DNA of 64,000 nucleotides from positions 60,237 through 124,236 of the forward strand of contig NZ_BIMD01000010.1 of NCBI RefSeq assembly GCF_004000905.1, written 5' to 3'. The notes under the pieces are model-generated. The model made no database searches. It was not told where the DNA came from and worked only from the letters and a program-made list of their open reading frames with translations. Source of the DNA: Paenibacillus humicus NBRC 102415. Its GTDB lineage: Bacteria; Bacillota; Bacilli; Paenibacillales; Paenibacillaceae. Positions 50,663-59,664 of the stretch are shown here, one piece after another. The position numbers were made by a program, and so were the translations under genes. How positions within the stretch are numbered: the stretch's first letter is position 1; every line of letters starts with the position of its first letter.

Positions 50663-51464
50663 ACGGCGCCGCTGGCTGCGCCGGTTCGACGAGCCGGAGC
50701 ACGCCCGGAGCCGCATCATCGTGCTGCCACATGCAGGCGGCTCCGCCAGCTATTACCGGGAGCTGAGCCGGGAGCTGCGCGGAGCGGGCCTGGAATGCCT
50801 CGCGATCCAATATCCCGGCCGGCAGGACCGCTTCGGGGAAGAGATGGCTTCGACCATCGAAGCCTACGGGGATCGGATCGCCGAAGCTCTCTCCGGATGC
50901 GACGACAAGCCGGCGCTGCTGCTGGGCCACAGCATGGGGGCGCTGATCGCCTACGACATGCTGCAGAGGCACGGCTCCAGGCTCGGCTTCATCGAAGGCT
51001 TCGTCGCTTCGGCGCATCCTCCGCCCCGCTCCAGCTCCTCGTATGAGTCCATGAACGAAGAGCGGGTGAGGGACTATCTCCGGCGGCTTGGGGGCTTGGA
51101 TGAAAAGCTGCTCGACGATCCGGCCGTCATGGAGATCGTCCTGCCCGCGATGAAGAACGATCTCGAGGCGGTGCGGGCCTATCGCCGGACCGCCCCGGCC
51201 AAGCTGGACATGCCGATTACGGCCGTCGTCGGCATGCAGGATCCTCATGTCCAGGCCGAAGCCGCGGCGGGCTGGGAGGGGTGGACCCGGGACTCCTTCG
51301 AGCTGGTCAGGCTGCCGGGAGGCCATTTCTATTTTGCCGACGCTCCCGAGGAGCTGTGCGCCGTGCTGCTTCGGGCGGCGAGGCGCAGGAAGCCGGCCGA
51401 AGCAGCCGGTCTGCCGCCGGGAACCGTGCGGGAGTATATAACGCGAAGGGGATTGGAGCTATGA
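50649..51464 (+). CDS. Type II thioesterase (Ser nucleophile)
   Basis: A 271-residue alpha/beta-hydrolase of the NRPS-linked type II thioesterase family. LPHAGGSASYY (26-36), YPGRQDRF, the nucleophile Ser95 in LLGHSMGALIAYD, VVGMQDPHV and GGHFYFAD (His) are all canonical. It is the ordinary editing enzyme, in contrast to the Cys enzyme at the head of the operon. The start ATG 50649 lies inside the end of the nitrilase gene. It overlaps the exporter gene by four bases (ATGA). Confidence 0.92.
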   Translation: MNGPERRRWLRRFDEPEHARSRIIVLPHAGGSASYYRELSRELRGAGLECLAIQYPGRQDRFGEEMASTIEAYGDRIAEALSGCDDKPALLLGHSMGALIAYDMLQRHGSRLGFIEGFVASAHPPPRSSSSYESMNEERVRDYLRRLGGLDEKLLDDPAVMEIVLPAMKNDLEAVRAYRRTAPAKLDMPITAVVGMQDPHVQAEAAAGWEGWTRDSFELVRLPGGHFYFADAPEELCAVLLRAARRRKPAEAAGLPPGTVREYITRRGLEL

Positions 51465-52726
51465 ACGAAGCATCCGCCGCAGGACGCTGGGAGATTTTCC
51501 GGTTCAGGCCGTACCTGCTCTATTTCATCGGACATACGATCTCCATGCTGGGTACCGGAATGCAGTTCATCGCGACCAGCTGGCTCGCCATGCAGCTGAC
51601 CGGCAATCCGGCGTCGGTGGCGTACGTCCTTATTTTCACCTCGCTGCCGGGCGTCGTCCTCTCCCCCCTCATCGGGGTGTTCGTGGACCGCTTCGACCGC
51701 AAATGGATCGCCGTGCTCATGGATATCTTCCGGGCAGCCGCCTTGCTTGCCATCCCGCTGCTGTGGTGGCAGGGCATGCTGGAGCCGTGGCATCTGTATC
51801 TGGTCACGTTCCTCGTCGCGCTGGGAGATGAAATCTACACCCCGGCCGCCATGTCGCTGATCCGGGAGGTCATTCCGCCGCAGAAGCTGCTGTACGCCAA
51901 CTCCACCAACGCCATCGCCATGCAGTCGGGCGTGCTTCTCGGAGCGGGCGTCGGCGGACTTCTCGTCGGCCTGTCGTCGGCCGTGTCCGTCATGGGCATC
52001 AATGCGGCGAGCTTCCTCGTGTCGGCGGTCTGCATCCTGCTCATCCGCAAGGGCGTCGTCCGTCCGACGAGAGCCGAACAGGCCTCCAGCGGCGGCTTCC
52101 GGAGCTATTGGGAAGACATGAAGGAGGGGTGGACCCATATCCGCGGGCGCCATACGATTCTCATTTTTTACGCCATGATCTTTTTCATCCGCATGTCGCT
52201 GTACACGATCAACGTCCTGCTCGGTCCTTTTGCCAAGGATACGCTGATGGTGGGGGCGGCCGGATTCGGCTACATCGACGCGAGCTTCGCCCTCGGAGCG
52301 GTCACGGGCAACCTGATCCTGCCTCCGATCGCCCGCGCGCTGGGCAACCGGCTGGTCATGACCGGAGGGATGGCCGGCATCGCGCTGGCGATCTTCCTGT
52401 TCGGCTTCAGCGGCGGCCTCGGCGTCGCGATGCTTCTTTATTTCCTGATCGGCGCCTTCTTCCAGGTAGGCATCCTGTTCATCACCCGGGCGCAGGAGGA
52501 GACCGAGCTGGCTTACCAGGGACGGGTCCACTCCACCTTCAATACGGTCTTCTCCGTTCTCTCGCTGGGCATCTATCTGATCATGGCTCAGCTGATGAAC
52601 GAGCTTTCCTTCCGTTACCTGTTCGCCATCCAGGGCTTGATCGTGGCCGTGGCCGCCTTCATCGCCTTCTATGCGCTGTACGCGCGGCCAAGGTCCAAGC
52701 CGGCTGTACAGAATCTGTCCAATTGA
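51461..52726 (+). CDS. MFS exporter of the NRPS operon
   Basis: A 421-residue, about 12-helix transporter of the MFS_3 type (enterobactin exporter EntS or macrolide-efflux-like). FRFRPYLLYFIGHTISMLGTGMQFIATSWLAMQLTG forms the first helices, and GVFVDRFDRKWIAV is the loop 2-3 motif. The start overlaps the stop of the thioesterase. As the last gene of the operon it is the obvious candidate to export the peptide and protect the host. A terminator-like structure follows. Confidence 0.9.
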   Translation: MNEASAAGRWEIFRFRPYLLYFIGHTISMLGTGMQFIATSWLAMQLTGNPASVAYVLIFTSLPGVVLSPLIGVFVDRFDRKWIAVLMDIFRAAALLAIPLLWWQGMLEPWHLYLVTFLVALGDEIYTPAAMSLIREVIPPQKLLYANSTNAIAMQSGVLLGAGVGGLLVGLSSAVSVMGINAASFLVSAVCILLIRKGVVRPTRAEQASSGGFRSYWEDMKEGWTHIRGRHTILIFYAMIFFIRMSLYTINVLLGPFAKDTLMVGAAGFGYIDASFALGAVTGNLILPPIARALGNRLVMTGGMAGIALAIFLFGFSGGLGVAMLLYFLIGAFFQVGILFITRAQEETELAYQGRVHSTFNTVFSVLSLGIYLIMAQLMNELSFRYLFAIQGLIVAVAAFIAFYALYARPRSKPAVQNLSN

Positions 52727-53107
52727 ATTTCGGAGGGCGGCCGCATCGAGGCGGACATCGGGCTGCCGGCATTATGGAGTTGCGAAATCACTGCACGGCA
52801 GCCGCAAAATCATTCCGTCCGTTCCGGCCGCCGGACTGAAACAGCTGTGCCCTTCGGGGCTGTCCCCAGCGTCATCGCCGATGATGAGGGGGCAGCTCCT
52901 CTTTTATTTGCTGCGCAAAAGAGATTCCTCCTCTCCCGCTCTGGCCGAGCCGATCCATCCCTGTTCGGGATGGATTCGGAATTCGGACCCGGGTCGCAGC
53001 CTTTCCGGCTTTTCGGCTCCGCCTTTTGCGGAGTTCTACGGCTCCGCTCTTTTATGGTAAGCTTTCAGAAGGAGACGCTTCTATATCAAAGCCGGGGTGG
53101 ATAAACG
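52727..53107. other. Intergenic region before the FhuF-like gene
   Basis: About 380 bases with no supported gene. Apart from the terminator it contains short GC-rich hairpins (GGCTCCGC near 53000-53050). I see no Fur box. Confidence 0.4.
52856..52909 (+). terminator. Terminator-like structure after the NRPS operon
   Basis: GGGGCTGTCCCC (52856-52867) pairs with GGGGGCAGCTCC (one G-T and one mismatch) around an inner TCATCG/CGATGA stem, followed by CTCTTTTATTT. Confidence 0.6.
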
Positions 53108-53908
53108 ATGTCTCAAGAAACGTATGATTTCGGCATCATCAAGACGTATTACCATATTTCTCGCGAAGGCGCGGAGCACCCGATTTTCGAGCTGGAGGCT
53201 GAAAGGCTCTTTGATTCCTTGGGCATGGGGGAAGCTCTGGATCGGGGAGGGAGCCTCGTGCAGGCGCTCGACCGGACGCTGCCGGCTTCGTTCGTCGGAA
53301 CCTCGCTGGGCAAGCTGCTGCTTACACAGGCCTATTTCTATGCGGTGTATGGCGGGGTCGCGGATCTGGAGGCCGGCAACCTTGTTTTTCAGGTGGAAGC
53401 TCATGACGATCATGTCCATCTGGGCTACCGGGTCAAGGAAGTCAAGGTGTTGCCGGTTCCGACGCAAGGGGCGGAGGAGTGGCTGGCCGCGTATTGGCGG
53501 GATTATGTCATCCGGTTCACGGCTCCGGCCGTAAGGGCGGCTGCCGAGGCGGCTGGGATCAAGCCTGCGGCCATCTGGCAGCAGTTCGGCGGCCAGCTGG
53601 AATACATGAGGGAATTCGTGTCGGCCATGCCGCTTCCCGAAGAGGTGCTGCGGCGTTTCGAGACTGGCTTCGAGGTGCTTTCCCGACGGCTGGAGCCGGA
53701 ATGCTTCGGGACGCGGCGCAATCCGTTCCTGTACGCGCCCCGCTACGTGGACAATCCTTGGGAGCCGGGAGGCAAGCTGATGCAGCAGTCTTCCTGCTGC
53801 ATGTACGACAGGCGCGAGGGCGGGGTGAAATGCTACACCTGCCCGATGCTGACGCCGCCGGAGCGTGAGGAGCAGCGCAAGCTGGCCGCAGCGCAGGCCG
53901 GCGGATGA
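53108..53908 (+). CDS. FhuF-like siderophore-iron reductase
   Basis: A 266-residue protein of the FhuF family, [2Fe-2S] proteins that reduce ferric siderophores in the cytosol. The C-terminal cluster motif is visible as Cys230, Cys231, Cys242 and Cys245 (SSCCMYDRR...CYTCP). The start ATG follows a GGGGTGG site. It comes 380 bases after the NRPS exporter but behind a terminator, so it need not belong to that locus. If it does, the peptide may be an iron chelator, though none of the NRPS genes shows catechol or hydroxamate chemistry. Confidence 0.85.
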   Translation: MSQETYDFGIIKTYYHISREGAEHPIFELEAERLFDSLGMGEALDRGGSLVQALDRTLPASFVGTSLGKLLLTQAYFYAVYGGVADLEAGNLVFQVEAHDDHVHLGYRVKEVKVLPVPTQGAEEWLAAYWRDYVIRFTAPAVRAAAEAAGIKPAAIWQQFGGQLEYMREFVSAMPLPEEVLRRFETGFEVLSRRLEPECFGTRRNPFLYAPRYVDNPWEPGGKLMQQSSCCMYDRREGGVKCYTCPMLTPPEREEQRKLAAAQAGG

Positions 53909-53980
53909 GTCTTGCGCTGCAGGCAGGCGGCTCAAGCTGCTTTCTGCAGCTGGCAGCTGATGATTAAAGAAGCATGCAGA

Positions 53981-54010
53981 AAACCGCAGCCCTCGGGGCT
54001 GCGGTTTTTT
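53981..54010. terminator. Bidirectional terminator between fhuF-like gene and dctP
   Basis: AACCGCAGCCC/GGGCTGCGGTT stem with a four-base loop; T-runs on both sides. Confidence 0.85.
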
Positions 54011-54046
54011 CGCGCAAGGGACTTCGCCCGGCTGCTGGAGCCGGCT

Positions 54047-55333
54047 TCAGGCAGAGGCGGCTCGGCTGGACGAAGGGTCGAGCTCAGGACCGGCTTCCTT
54101 CAGAGGCTGGAACTGGTTTTCGCTCTTGGCGATGACGACGGTAGCGACGGAGTTGCCGATCAGATTCGTGATGGCGCGCGCCTCCGACATGAAGCGGTCG
54201 ACGCCGATCAGCAGCGCGATGCCTTCAAGCGGAATCGGCGTGCCGGGCAGGGCGGCCAAGGTGGCTGCGAGCGTAATGAAGCCGGAGCCGGTGACGCCGG
54301 CCGCTCCCTTGGAGGTGAGCATGAGCACGCCGAGGAAGGTCGCGATCTGGAGCAGAGTCAGCTCGATGCCGTAAGCCTGCGCGATGAAGAGCGCCGCCAT
54401 CGAGAGGTAGATGCTGGTGCCGTCCAGATTGAAGGAATAACCGGTCGGGACGACGAGGCCGACGACGGGCTTGGAGCAGCCGTAGGACTCCATCTTGTTC
54501 ATGAGGCGCGGCAGGGCGGACTCCGAGGAGGAGGTGCCGAGCACGAGCAGGATCTCGTCCTTGATGTGGCGGATCAGGCCGAAGATGCTGAACTTGTAGT
54601 AGCGGGCGATCAGGCCGAGCACGACAACGATGAACAGGAACATCGTCATGTATGTCGCGATCATCATTTTGCCCAGCGAGAGGAGGGAGCCGAGGCCGAA
54701 CTTGCCGATCGTATAGGCCATCGCTCCGCCCGCGGCGTACGGAGAGAACTTCATGATGATGCCGACGATCTTGAAGAAGATTTCGTTCAGCTTCTCGAAA
54801 AATTCCGTAACCGGACGGCCCTTGTCGCCGAGCATGGACAGCGCGAGGCCGAACAGGACGGAGAAGAAGAGCACCGGCAGCATCTGGCCGCTCGCCATCG
54901 CGGCGATCGCGTTGTCGGGAATGATGCCGAGCAGGAAGTCCTTGAAGCCATGCGAGGTTTCGGATGCCTGCTGCGCATAGCCGGCGACCGCGTCGGCCTT
55001 GCTGCCGACGCCGGAGGTTTCGATGCCGTCGCCGGGACGGATCAGGTAGGCGATGGCGATGCCGATCGCCATGGCGAAGGTCGTCACGAGCTCGAAGTAG
55101 AGCAGCGCCTTGCCGCCGATGCGGCCGATCTTTTTCATGCTGCCCATGCCTGCGAAGCCGATGACGATCGTGAAAAACACGATCGGTGTGATGACCATCT
55201 TGATCAGCTTGATGAAGATGTCGGCGAGCACCTTGAGCGAAGCGCCGAAGCTCGGGAAGAAATACCCGATGGCGATGCCGATCACGATAGCGGTCAGCAC
55301 CTGGACGGTCAGGTTTCTGAAGTTGATTTTCAT
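54047..55333 (-). CDS. dctP: C4-dicarboxylate:cation symporter DctP/DctA
   Basis: A 428-residue DAACS carrier importing malate, fumarate and succinate. The signatures GTSSSESALPRLMNKME (substrate loop) and VPTGYSFNLDGTSIYLSMAALFIAQAYG, and MLTSKGAAGVTGSGFITLAATL are those of DctA. It lies 56 bases downstream of the malic enzyme gene with no terminator, so they probably form an operon controlled by the cre sites. The two-component DctS/DctR-like genes upstream and the DctB-like gene complete a B. subtilis-like dct locus. Confidence 0.95.
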   Translation of the reverse strand: MKINFRNLTVQVLTAIVIGIAIGYFFPSFGASLKVLADIFIKLIKMVITPIVFFTIVIGFAGMGSMKKIGRIGGKALLYFELVTTFAMAIGIAIAYLIRPGDGIETSGVGSKADAVAGYAQQASETSHGFKDFLLGIIPDNAIAAMASGQMLPVLFFSVLFGLALSMLGDKGRPVTEFFEKLNEIFFKIVGIIMKFSPYAAGGAMAYTIGKFGLGSLLSLGKMMIATYMTMFLFIVVVLGLIARYYKFSIFGLIRHIKDEILLVLGTSSSESALPRLMNKMESYGCSKPVVGLVVPTGYSFNLDGTSIYLSMAALFIAQAYGIELTLLQIATFLGVLMLTSKGAAGVTGSGFITLAATLAALPGTPIPLEGIALLIGVDRFMSEARAITNLIGNSVATVVIAKSENQFQPLKEAGPELDPSSSRAASA

Positions 55334-55389
55334 CGGAATCCCTCTTTCTGGTCGGGTCGGTTGTTAGGATCGGATTCGGATTGTTTCCT

Positions 55390-56835
55390 TCAAATAGGCG
55401 TTGGAGCCGAGGCTTTCGGCTTGGAGGGGGTCTCCTTGCGGGCGACGCCGGAGGCGTATGCGGCTTCGATGACCGCCTCGCGCACCTTCTCCACGACCTG
55501 GTGGTTGAACACGCTCGGAATGATATACTGCTCGTTCAGCTCCTCGTCCGTCACGACAGAAGCGATCGCCTTGGCGGCGGCCAGCTTCATCTCCTCCGTC
55601 ACGCGGGAGGCGCGGCAGTCGAGGATGCCGCGGAAGATGCCCGGGAAGCAGAGCACGTTGTTGATCTGGTTCGGATAGTCGGAGCGGCCCGTCGCCATGA
55701 CGCGGACATAAGGCTCGGCCTCCTCCGGCAAAATTTCCGGGGTTGGGTTCGCCATCGCGAATACGATCGGGTCGGGGGCCATTTTCTGCAAGTCGTCGGT
55801 CTTCAGCACGCCGGGACCGGACACGCCGATGAAGATATCCGCGTCCGCGATGACGTCGGAGAGGCTGCCCTCGAGCCGGTAAGGGTTCGAGTTGTCGGCA
55901 TACCATTGCCAGTATTCGTTGGCGTAGCTCTTGCCGGGGACAAGGGCGCCCTCGCGGTCCACGCCGATGATGTTGCCGACTCCGGCGGCCATCAGCATCT
56001 TGGAGCAGGCGGTGCCTGCGGCGCCTATGCCGCATACGACGACTTTGCACGATTCCAGCGTCTTGCCGATGAGTTTGACGGCGTTGAGCAGTCCGGCCAG
56101 CAGCACGACGGCCGTGCCGTGCTGGTCGTCATGGAAGACGGGAATATCGAGCTCCTCGGCGAGGCGCCGTTCGATCTCGAAGCAGCGCGGAGCGGAGATG
56201 TCCTCCAGATTGATGCCGCCGAAGGTCGGAGAGAGAGCCTTGACGATCGCGATGATCTCTTCGGTATCCTGGGTTTTCAGGCAGATCGGGAAAGCATCCA
56301 CCCCGGCGAACTGCTTGAACAGGACGGCCTTGCCTTCCATGACCGGCATCGCGGCTTCCGGCCCGATGTTGCCGAGGCCGAGCACGGCGGAGCCGTCGGA
56401 GACGACCGCGATCGTGTTGCGCTTGATCGTCAGCGTATGGGCGCGGGACGGCTTCTCATGGATGGCCATGCATACTCTCGCGACTCCGGGCGTGTAGACG
56501 CGGGACAGATCGTCGCGGTTTTTGATCGGCGTTTTGGGCGTCGTCTCGATCTTGCCTCCGATATGGAGCAGGAACGTCTGGTCGGACACCTGCAGCACGC
56601 GGACGCCGGGAAGCTGGCCGACTGCGGATGCGATCCGGTCGGCATGGCTCTGGTCGTACACGTTGACGGTGAGGTCGCGCACGGTGGAGGCGGAATCCGA
56701 GCGCGTGACGTCGATCGCGACGATATCGCCGCCCGTATCCCCGATGACCGTAGCGATCTGGGCGAACGAAGCGGTGGCCCGGCTGAGCTCCAGCCGGAGA
56801 ATGATCGGTGTTGAAGCGCCTGTAGGTATGGACAT
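55390..56835 (-). CDS. NAD(P)-dependent malic enzyme with an N-terminal ACT domain
   Basis: The 481-residue enzyme oxidatively decarboxylates malate to pyruvate. The first about 85 residues form an ACT-like domain (LELSRATASFAQIATVIGDTGGDIVAI), followed by the malic-type core: SRVYTPGVARVCMAI, DGSAVLGLGNIGPEAAMPVMEGKAVLFK, DIPVFHDDQHGTAV, the cofactor motif GIGAAGTACSKML, and NPTPEI. Such ACT-containing enzymes match Bacillus MaeA/MalS/YtsJ. ATG 56835 is chosen (AAAGGA 11 bases upstream); earlier in-frame ATGs lack a site. It follows two overlapping cre sites and leads the dctP operon. Confidence 0.92.
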   Translation of the reverse strand: MSIPTGASTPIILRLELSRATASFAQIATVIGDTGGDIVAIDVTRSDSASTVRDLTVNVYDQSHADRIASAVGQLPGVRVLQVSDQTFLLHIGGKIETTPKTPIKNRDDLSRVYTPGVARVCMAIHEKPSRAHTLTIKRNTIAVVSDGSAVLGLGNIGPEAAMPVMEGKAVLFKQFAGVDAFPICLKTQDTEEIIAIVKALSPTFGGINLEDISAPRCFEIERRLAEELDIPVFHDDQHGTAVVLLAGLLNAVKLIGKTLESCKVVVCGIGAAGTACSKMLMAAGVGNIIGVDREGALVPGKSYANEYWQWYADNSNPYRLEGSLSDVIADADIFIGVSGPGVLKTDDLQKMAPDPIVFAMANPTPEILPEEAEPYVRVMATGRSDYPNQINNVLCFPGIFRGILDCRASRVTEEMKLAAAKAIASVVTDEELNEQYIIPSVFNHQVVEKVREAVIEAAYASGVARKETPSKPKASAPTPI

Positions 56836-56888
56836 GGGACTGCACATCCTTTGCATCTGAAGGTTCATGTCATTGGTTCTGCTCTTCA

Positions 56889-56918
56889 TGATATCGCTTT
56901 CAATTGAAAGCGCTAGCA
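56889..56918 (-). promoter_or_regulatory. Two overlapping, oppositely oriented cre (CcpA) sites
   Basis: TGAAAGCGCTAGCA (56905-56918, plus strand) and TGAAAGCGATATCA (56889-56902, minus strand) both fit the TGWAANCGNTNNCA consensus at all fixed positions, and together contain the 18-bp perfect palindrome of CGCTTTCAA (56895-56912). They lie 54 bases upstream of the malic enzyme start. Confidence 0.82.
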
Positions 56919-57034
56919 TACGGTCATAATGGTTGTTTTGGTCTTTATGGTCATGAAGGGGATGGTGCGTGGAGGAGAGAGGGGAGAGAGATGGAGCGGG
57001 AGGATCCTGGTCGCTGTGCCGTCTGGCATGCGAT

Positions 57035-57064
57035 CAAAAAAACCGCAGCCAGGGTAGGCTGCGG
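57035..57064 (-). terminator. Terminator after the DctR-like gene
   Basis: On the minus strand CCGCAGCC/GGCTGCGG with a six-base loop, followed by seven T. Confidence 0.85.
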
Positions 57065-57087
57065 GTCGCATGGAGATCAGGTGTCGA

Positions 57088-57792
57088 TCAGCGAATCGTG
57101 TTCAGCGAATAAAGGTTGACCGGCCTGCCGACGCCGTATTGAAGCTGGAGGGTGACCTGGCCGCTCTTGGCCAGATGCTCCAAGTACCGTCTGGCGGTGA
57201 CACGGGCAATGCCGACATGTTCAGCGACGCTCTCGGCCGATACGGCTTCCGGCTGCAGCCCGAGATAACGGATGATCTGCGCCAGCGTCGCGGCCTGGAG
57301 CCCCTTGGGGAGGCTGTCTCCGCTTTTGATAGGAGGGGCTGCAGCCGCAAGGTCGGAGCCTGAGCCGTGCAGAAACCGGTCGAGCTCGCCCTGGTCCAGC
57401 TCTCCGCCGGAGCCGAGCTGCTCGCGGCGCTGGAGCCAGCGCAGGAGAGCTTCGCGCACGCGCTCCGCCTTGAACGGCTTCATGATGTAGTCGTCCGCTC
57501 CGCCCTGCACCATGGAGCGGATCGTGTCCCGGTCGTTGGCGGCGCTGATGACGATGACTCCGGCCGCGTGGCCTTCGCTGCGCAGCTGCCGAAGCGTCTG
57601 GACGCCGTCCAGTCCGGGCATGTAGATGTCGAGGATGACCATGTCCGGATTCATTCGGCGGATCAGCTCCATGCCTTCCAGTCCGCCCGAAGCGGTGCCG
57701 ACGACCCGGAAGCCTTCCACCGATTCCACGAACTGCCGGTTGACCTCGCGGACCATGGGATCGTCCTCGATCAGGATGACTTCAACCATCAT
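57088..57792 (-). CDS. dctR: CitB/DctR-family response regulator
   Basis: A 234-residue regulator. The receiver domain has the phosphoacceptor Asp in MVILDIYMPGLDGV (near residue 54) and the conserved Lys in DDYIMKPFKAER. The C-terminal helix-turn-helix (QAATLAQIIRYL to RRYLEHLAKSGQVTLQLQYGVGRP) is of the CitT/DctR/MalR type. Its start overlaps the stop of the kinase gene by four bases, so the two are co-expressed. Targets probably include dctP and the malic enzyme. Confidence 0.92.
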   Translation of the reverse strand: MMVEVILIEDDPMVREVNRQFVESVEGFRVVGTASGGLEGMELIRRMNPDMVILDIYMPGLDGVQTLRQLRSEGHAAGVIVISAANDRDTIRSMVQGGADDYIMKPFKAERVREALLRWLQRREQLGSGGELDQGELDRFLHGSGSDLAAAAPPIKSGDSLPKGLQAATLAQIIRYLGLQPEAVSAESVAEHVGIARVTARRYLEHLAKSGQVTLQLQYGVGRPVNLYSLNTIR

Positions 57793-59405
57793 TGAACTTC
57801 GCTCCTTCCTGTTTCCGGCTGCCTCTTCTCCGCCATGGGGAAGAACAGCGTGATGGATGTGCCCGCATCGGGCGCGGACTCGACCCGGATCGTTCCTCCG
57901 CCCTTCTCCGCGATGCCCGCGATCAGATGCATGCCGATGCCGCGGCCGTCTCCGGGCTTCGTGCTGAAGCCGCGCTCGAACATGCGGCGGCGGACATGCT
58001 CATCCATGCCGCAGCCGTTGTCCTCTACGAGCAGAGACAGCTGCTCTTCGTCCTGCTCCAGGCTGACGAGCACGCGCCTCGGCTCGGGGGCTTCCGCCAG
58101 CGAATCGAAGGCATTCTCGATCAGATTGCCGAGCAGGACGACGAAATCATGATGGTCGAGATGCTCCGGGAAACGCTGCAGCCGGCTGTGGGGATCGATC
58201 TGAACATCGATGCCGAGCTCCTGGCCGCGGCTGATTTTGCCGAGCAGCAGCCCGGTCAGGCTGTCATGGAAAAACCGGGTGCCGAGAAACCGGTTCAGCT
58301 CTTCCCGCTCGCCCGACATGCGGAACAGATAGTCGAGCGCCTGCTCGCCCTGCCCGAGCTGGATCAGCCCCCCGATCGTATGCAGCCGGTTCATATACTC
58401 GTGGTTCTGGACCCTAACCGTGTCTACGAACGCTTTTACTCCGGTCAGCTCCTCCGCCATCCGGGCCACCTCGGTCCGGTCCTGGAAAATGGCTACGGCG
58501 CCGACGGTATGCCCCTGCACACGGATCGGCACGCGGTTGCTGACAATATGCTGGCCGCCGATGAAGATTTCCTGCTGGTAGATCGGAGCATCAAGCTCCA
58601 GAATCTCCGGCAGCCGGGTATCGGGGAGAACCTCGCGGATAGGCCTCCCGACGACTTCGCCGTCGATATGGAAGATCTGGCGCGCCCGCTCGTTGAAGAC
58701 GGCGATCCGCTCGTCGTTGTGGATGGCGATGACGCCCTCATGCATCGCATGGAAGGTCGCGTCCCGCTCCACCAGCAGCCGGGCGATCTCCAGCGGCTCC
58801 ATGTCGAACATATCCTTCTTGATCTGTCTTGCCAGCGCCCAGGAGCCGGCGAGGCCGACCAGCAGCGACAGCAGCAGGATGGCGGAGATCTGCCCGGCGA
58901 AGGGAAGAATGACCTCTCCGGGTGAGGGGAGGACGCGTCCTACGAGCACGGTGCCGATCTGCATATGGGAGTTGTCCATGACCGGGACAAAAGCGCGCAG
59001 CGCCGTTCCGAGCTCGCCCTTCGCCTTGGAGACATAGCTGTGCTCGGCGAATGCCGGCCCTTCGTCGGTTCCCCGGGAATAAGTGCCGACACGGTCCGGC
59101 ACCGGATGCGACAGCCGCTTATGCTGCATGTCCATGACCACCACATACGTCGCGTCATGGATGATGCCGATCCGCTCGGCGGCCTCCCGCAGCTGGGGCA
59201 GCCGGGCTTTCTCCTCGAGCCCGGCGGCGATCTCGGGCAGCTGGGCCGCGGTCCTTGCGGTGACGAGCAGCCGTCTGCCGAGCTCCTCCTCCTGCAGATG
59301 GAGGATGCTGCCGACCGCTACGCCGCCGCCGGCTATGAGCGCGAACAGCACGACGCCGAAGGAGAGCAGGGCAATTTTCCAGTTGATTTTGAGCTGCTTG
59401 AGCAT
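57789..59405 (-). CDS. dctS: DcuS/CitA-family sensor histidine kinase (DctS-like)
   Basis: A 538-residue kinase. Two transmembrane helices (about 9-32 and 168-192) flank an extracytoplasmic PDC/PAS sensor domain of the CitA/DcuS type (RIGIIHDATYVVVMDMQHKRLSHPVPDRVGTY). A cytoplasmic PAS domain (about 205-315) and a phosphoacceptor helix with the conserved His in VRVQNHEYMNRLHTIGGLIQL follow. ATP-binding boxes are LLGNLIENAFDSL (N box), EDNGCGMD and GFSTKPGDGRGIGMHL. ATG 59405 is taken, with AAGGAG about 12 bases upstream. In Bacillus subtilis DctS senses C4-dicarboxylates together with DctB and DctP. Confidence 0.93.
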   Translation of the reverse strand: MLKQLKINWKIALLSFGVVLFALIAGGGVAVGSILHLQEEELGRRLLVTARTAAQLPEIAAGLEEKARLPQLREAAERIGIIHDATYVVVMDMQHKRLSHPVPDRVGTYSRGTDEGPAFAEHSYVSKAKGELGTALRAFVPVMDNSHMQIGTVLVGRVLPSPGEVILPFAGQISAILLLSLLVGLAGSWALARQIKKDMFDMEPLEIARLLVERDATFHAMHEGVIAIHNDERIAVFNERARQIFHIDGEVVGRPIREVLPDTRLPEILELDAPIYQQEIFIGGQHIVSNRVPIRVQGHTVGAVAIFQDRTEVARMAEELTGVKAFVDTVRVQNHEYMNRLHTIGGLIQLGQGEQALDYLFRMSGEREELNRFLGTRFFHDSLTGLLLGKISRGQELGIDVQIDPHSRLQRFPEHLDHHDFVVLLGNLIENAFDSLAEAPEPRRVLVSLEQDEEQLSLLVEDNGCGMDEHVRRRMFERGFSTKPGDGRGIGMHLIAGIAEKGGGTIRVESAPDAGTSITLFFPMAEKRQPETGRSEVQ

Positions 59406-59664
59406 GGTCGGGCCTGTCTCCTTGCGGGATGGGATAGGGTCAACAAGCACTTTTTCCACCATCATACACCAGAGCATGAGGCCTGCAAACCTGCGGCGAT
59501 CCCGGGGGCGGGCTTCTCCAACAGCCGTCAGGTAGGATAAGATGAGGTTCATGAAGATGTGGACGAGGGCTGAGGATAGGGACGAAATGAAGCTGGGATA
59601 AGGCCGAGCTGAAGCTGGGATGAAACCGAGATAAGGCCGAAATGAGGACGGGAGGTGCGGAGGA

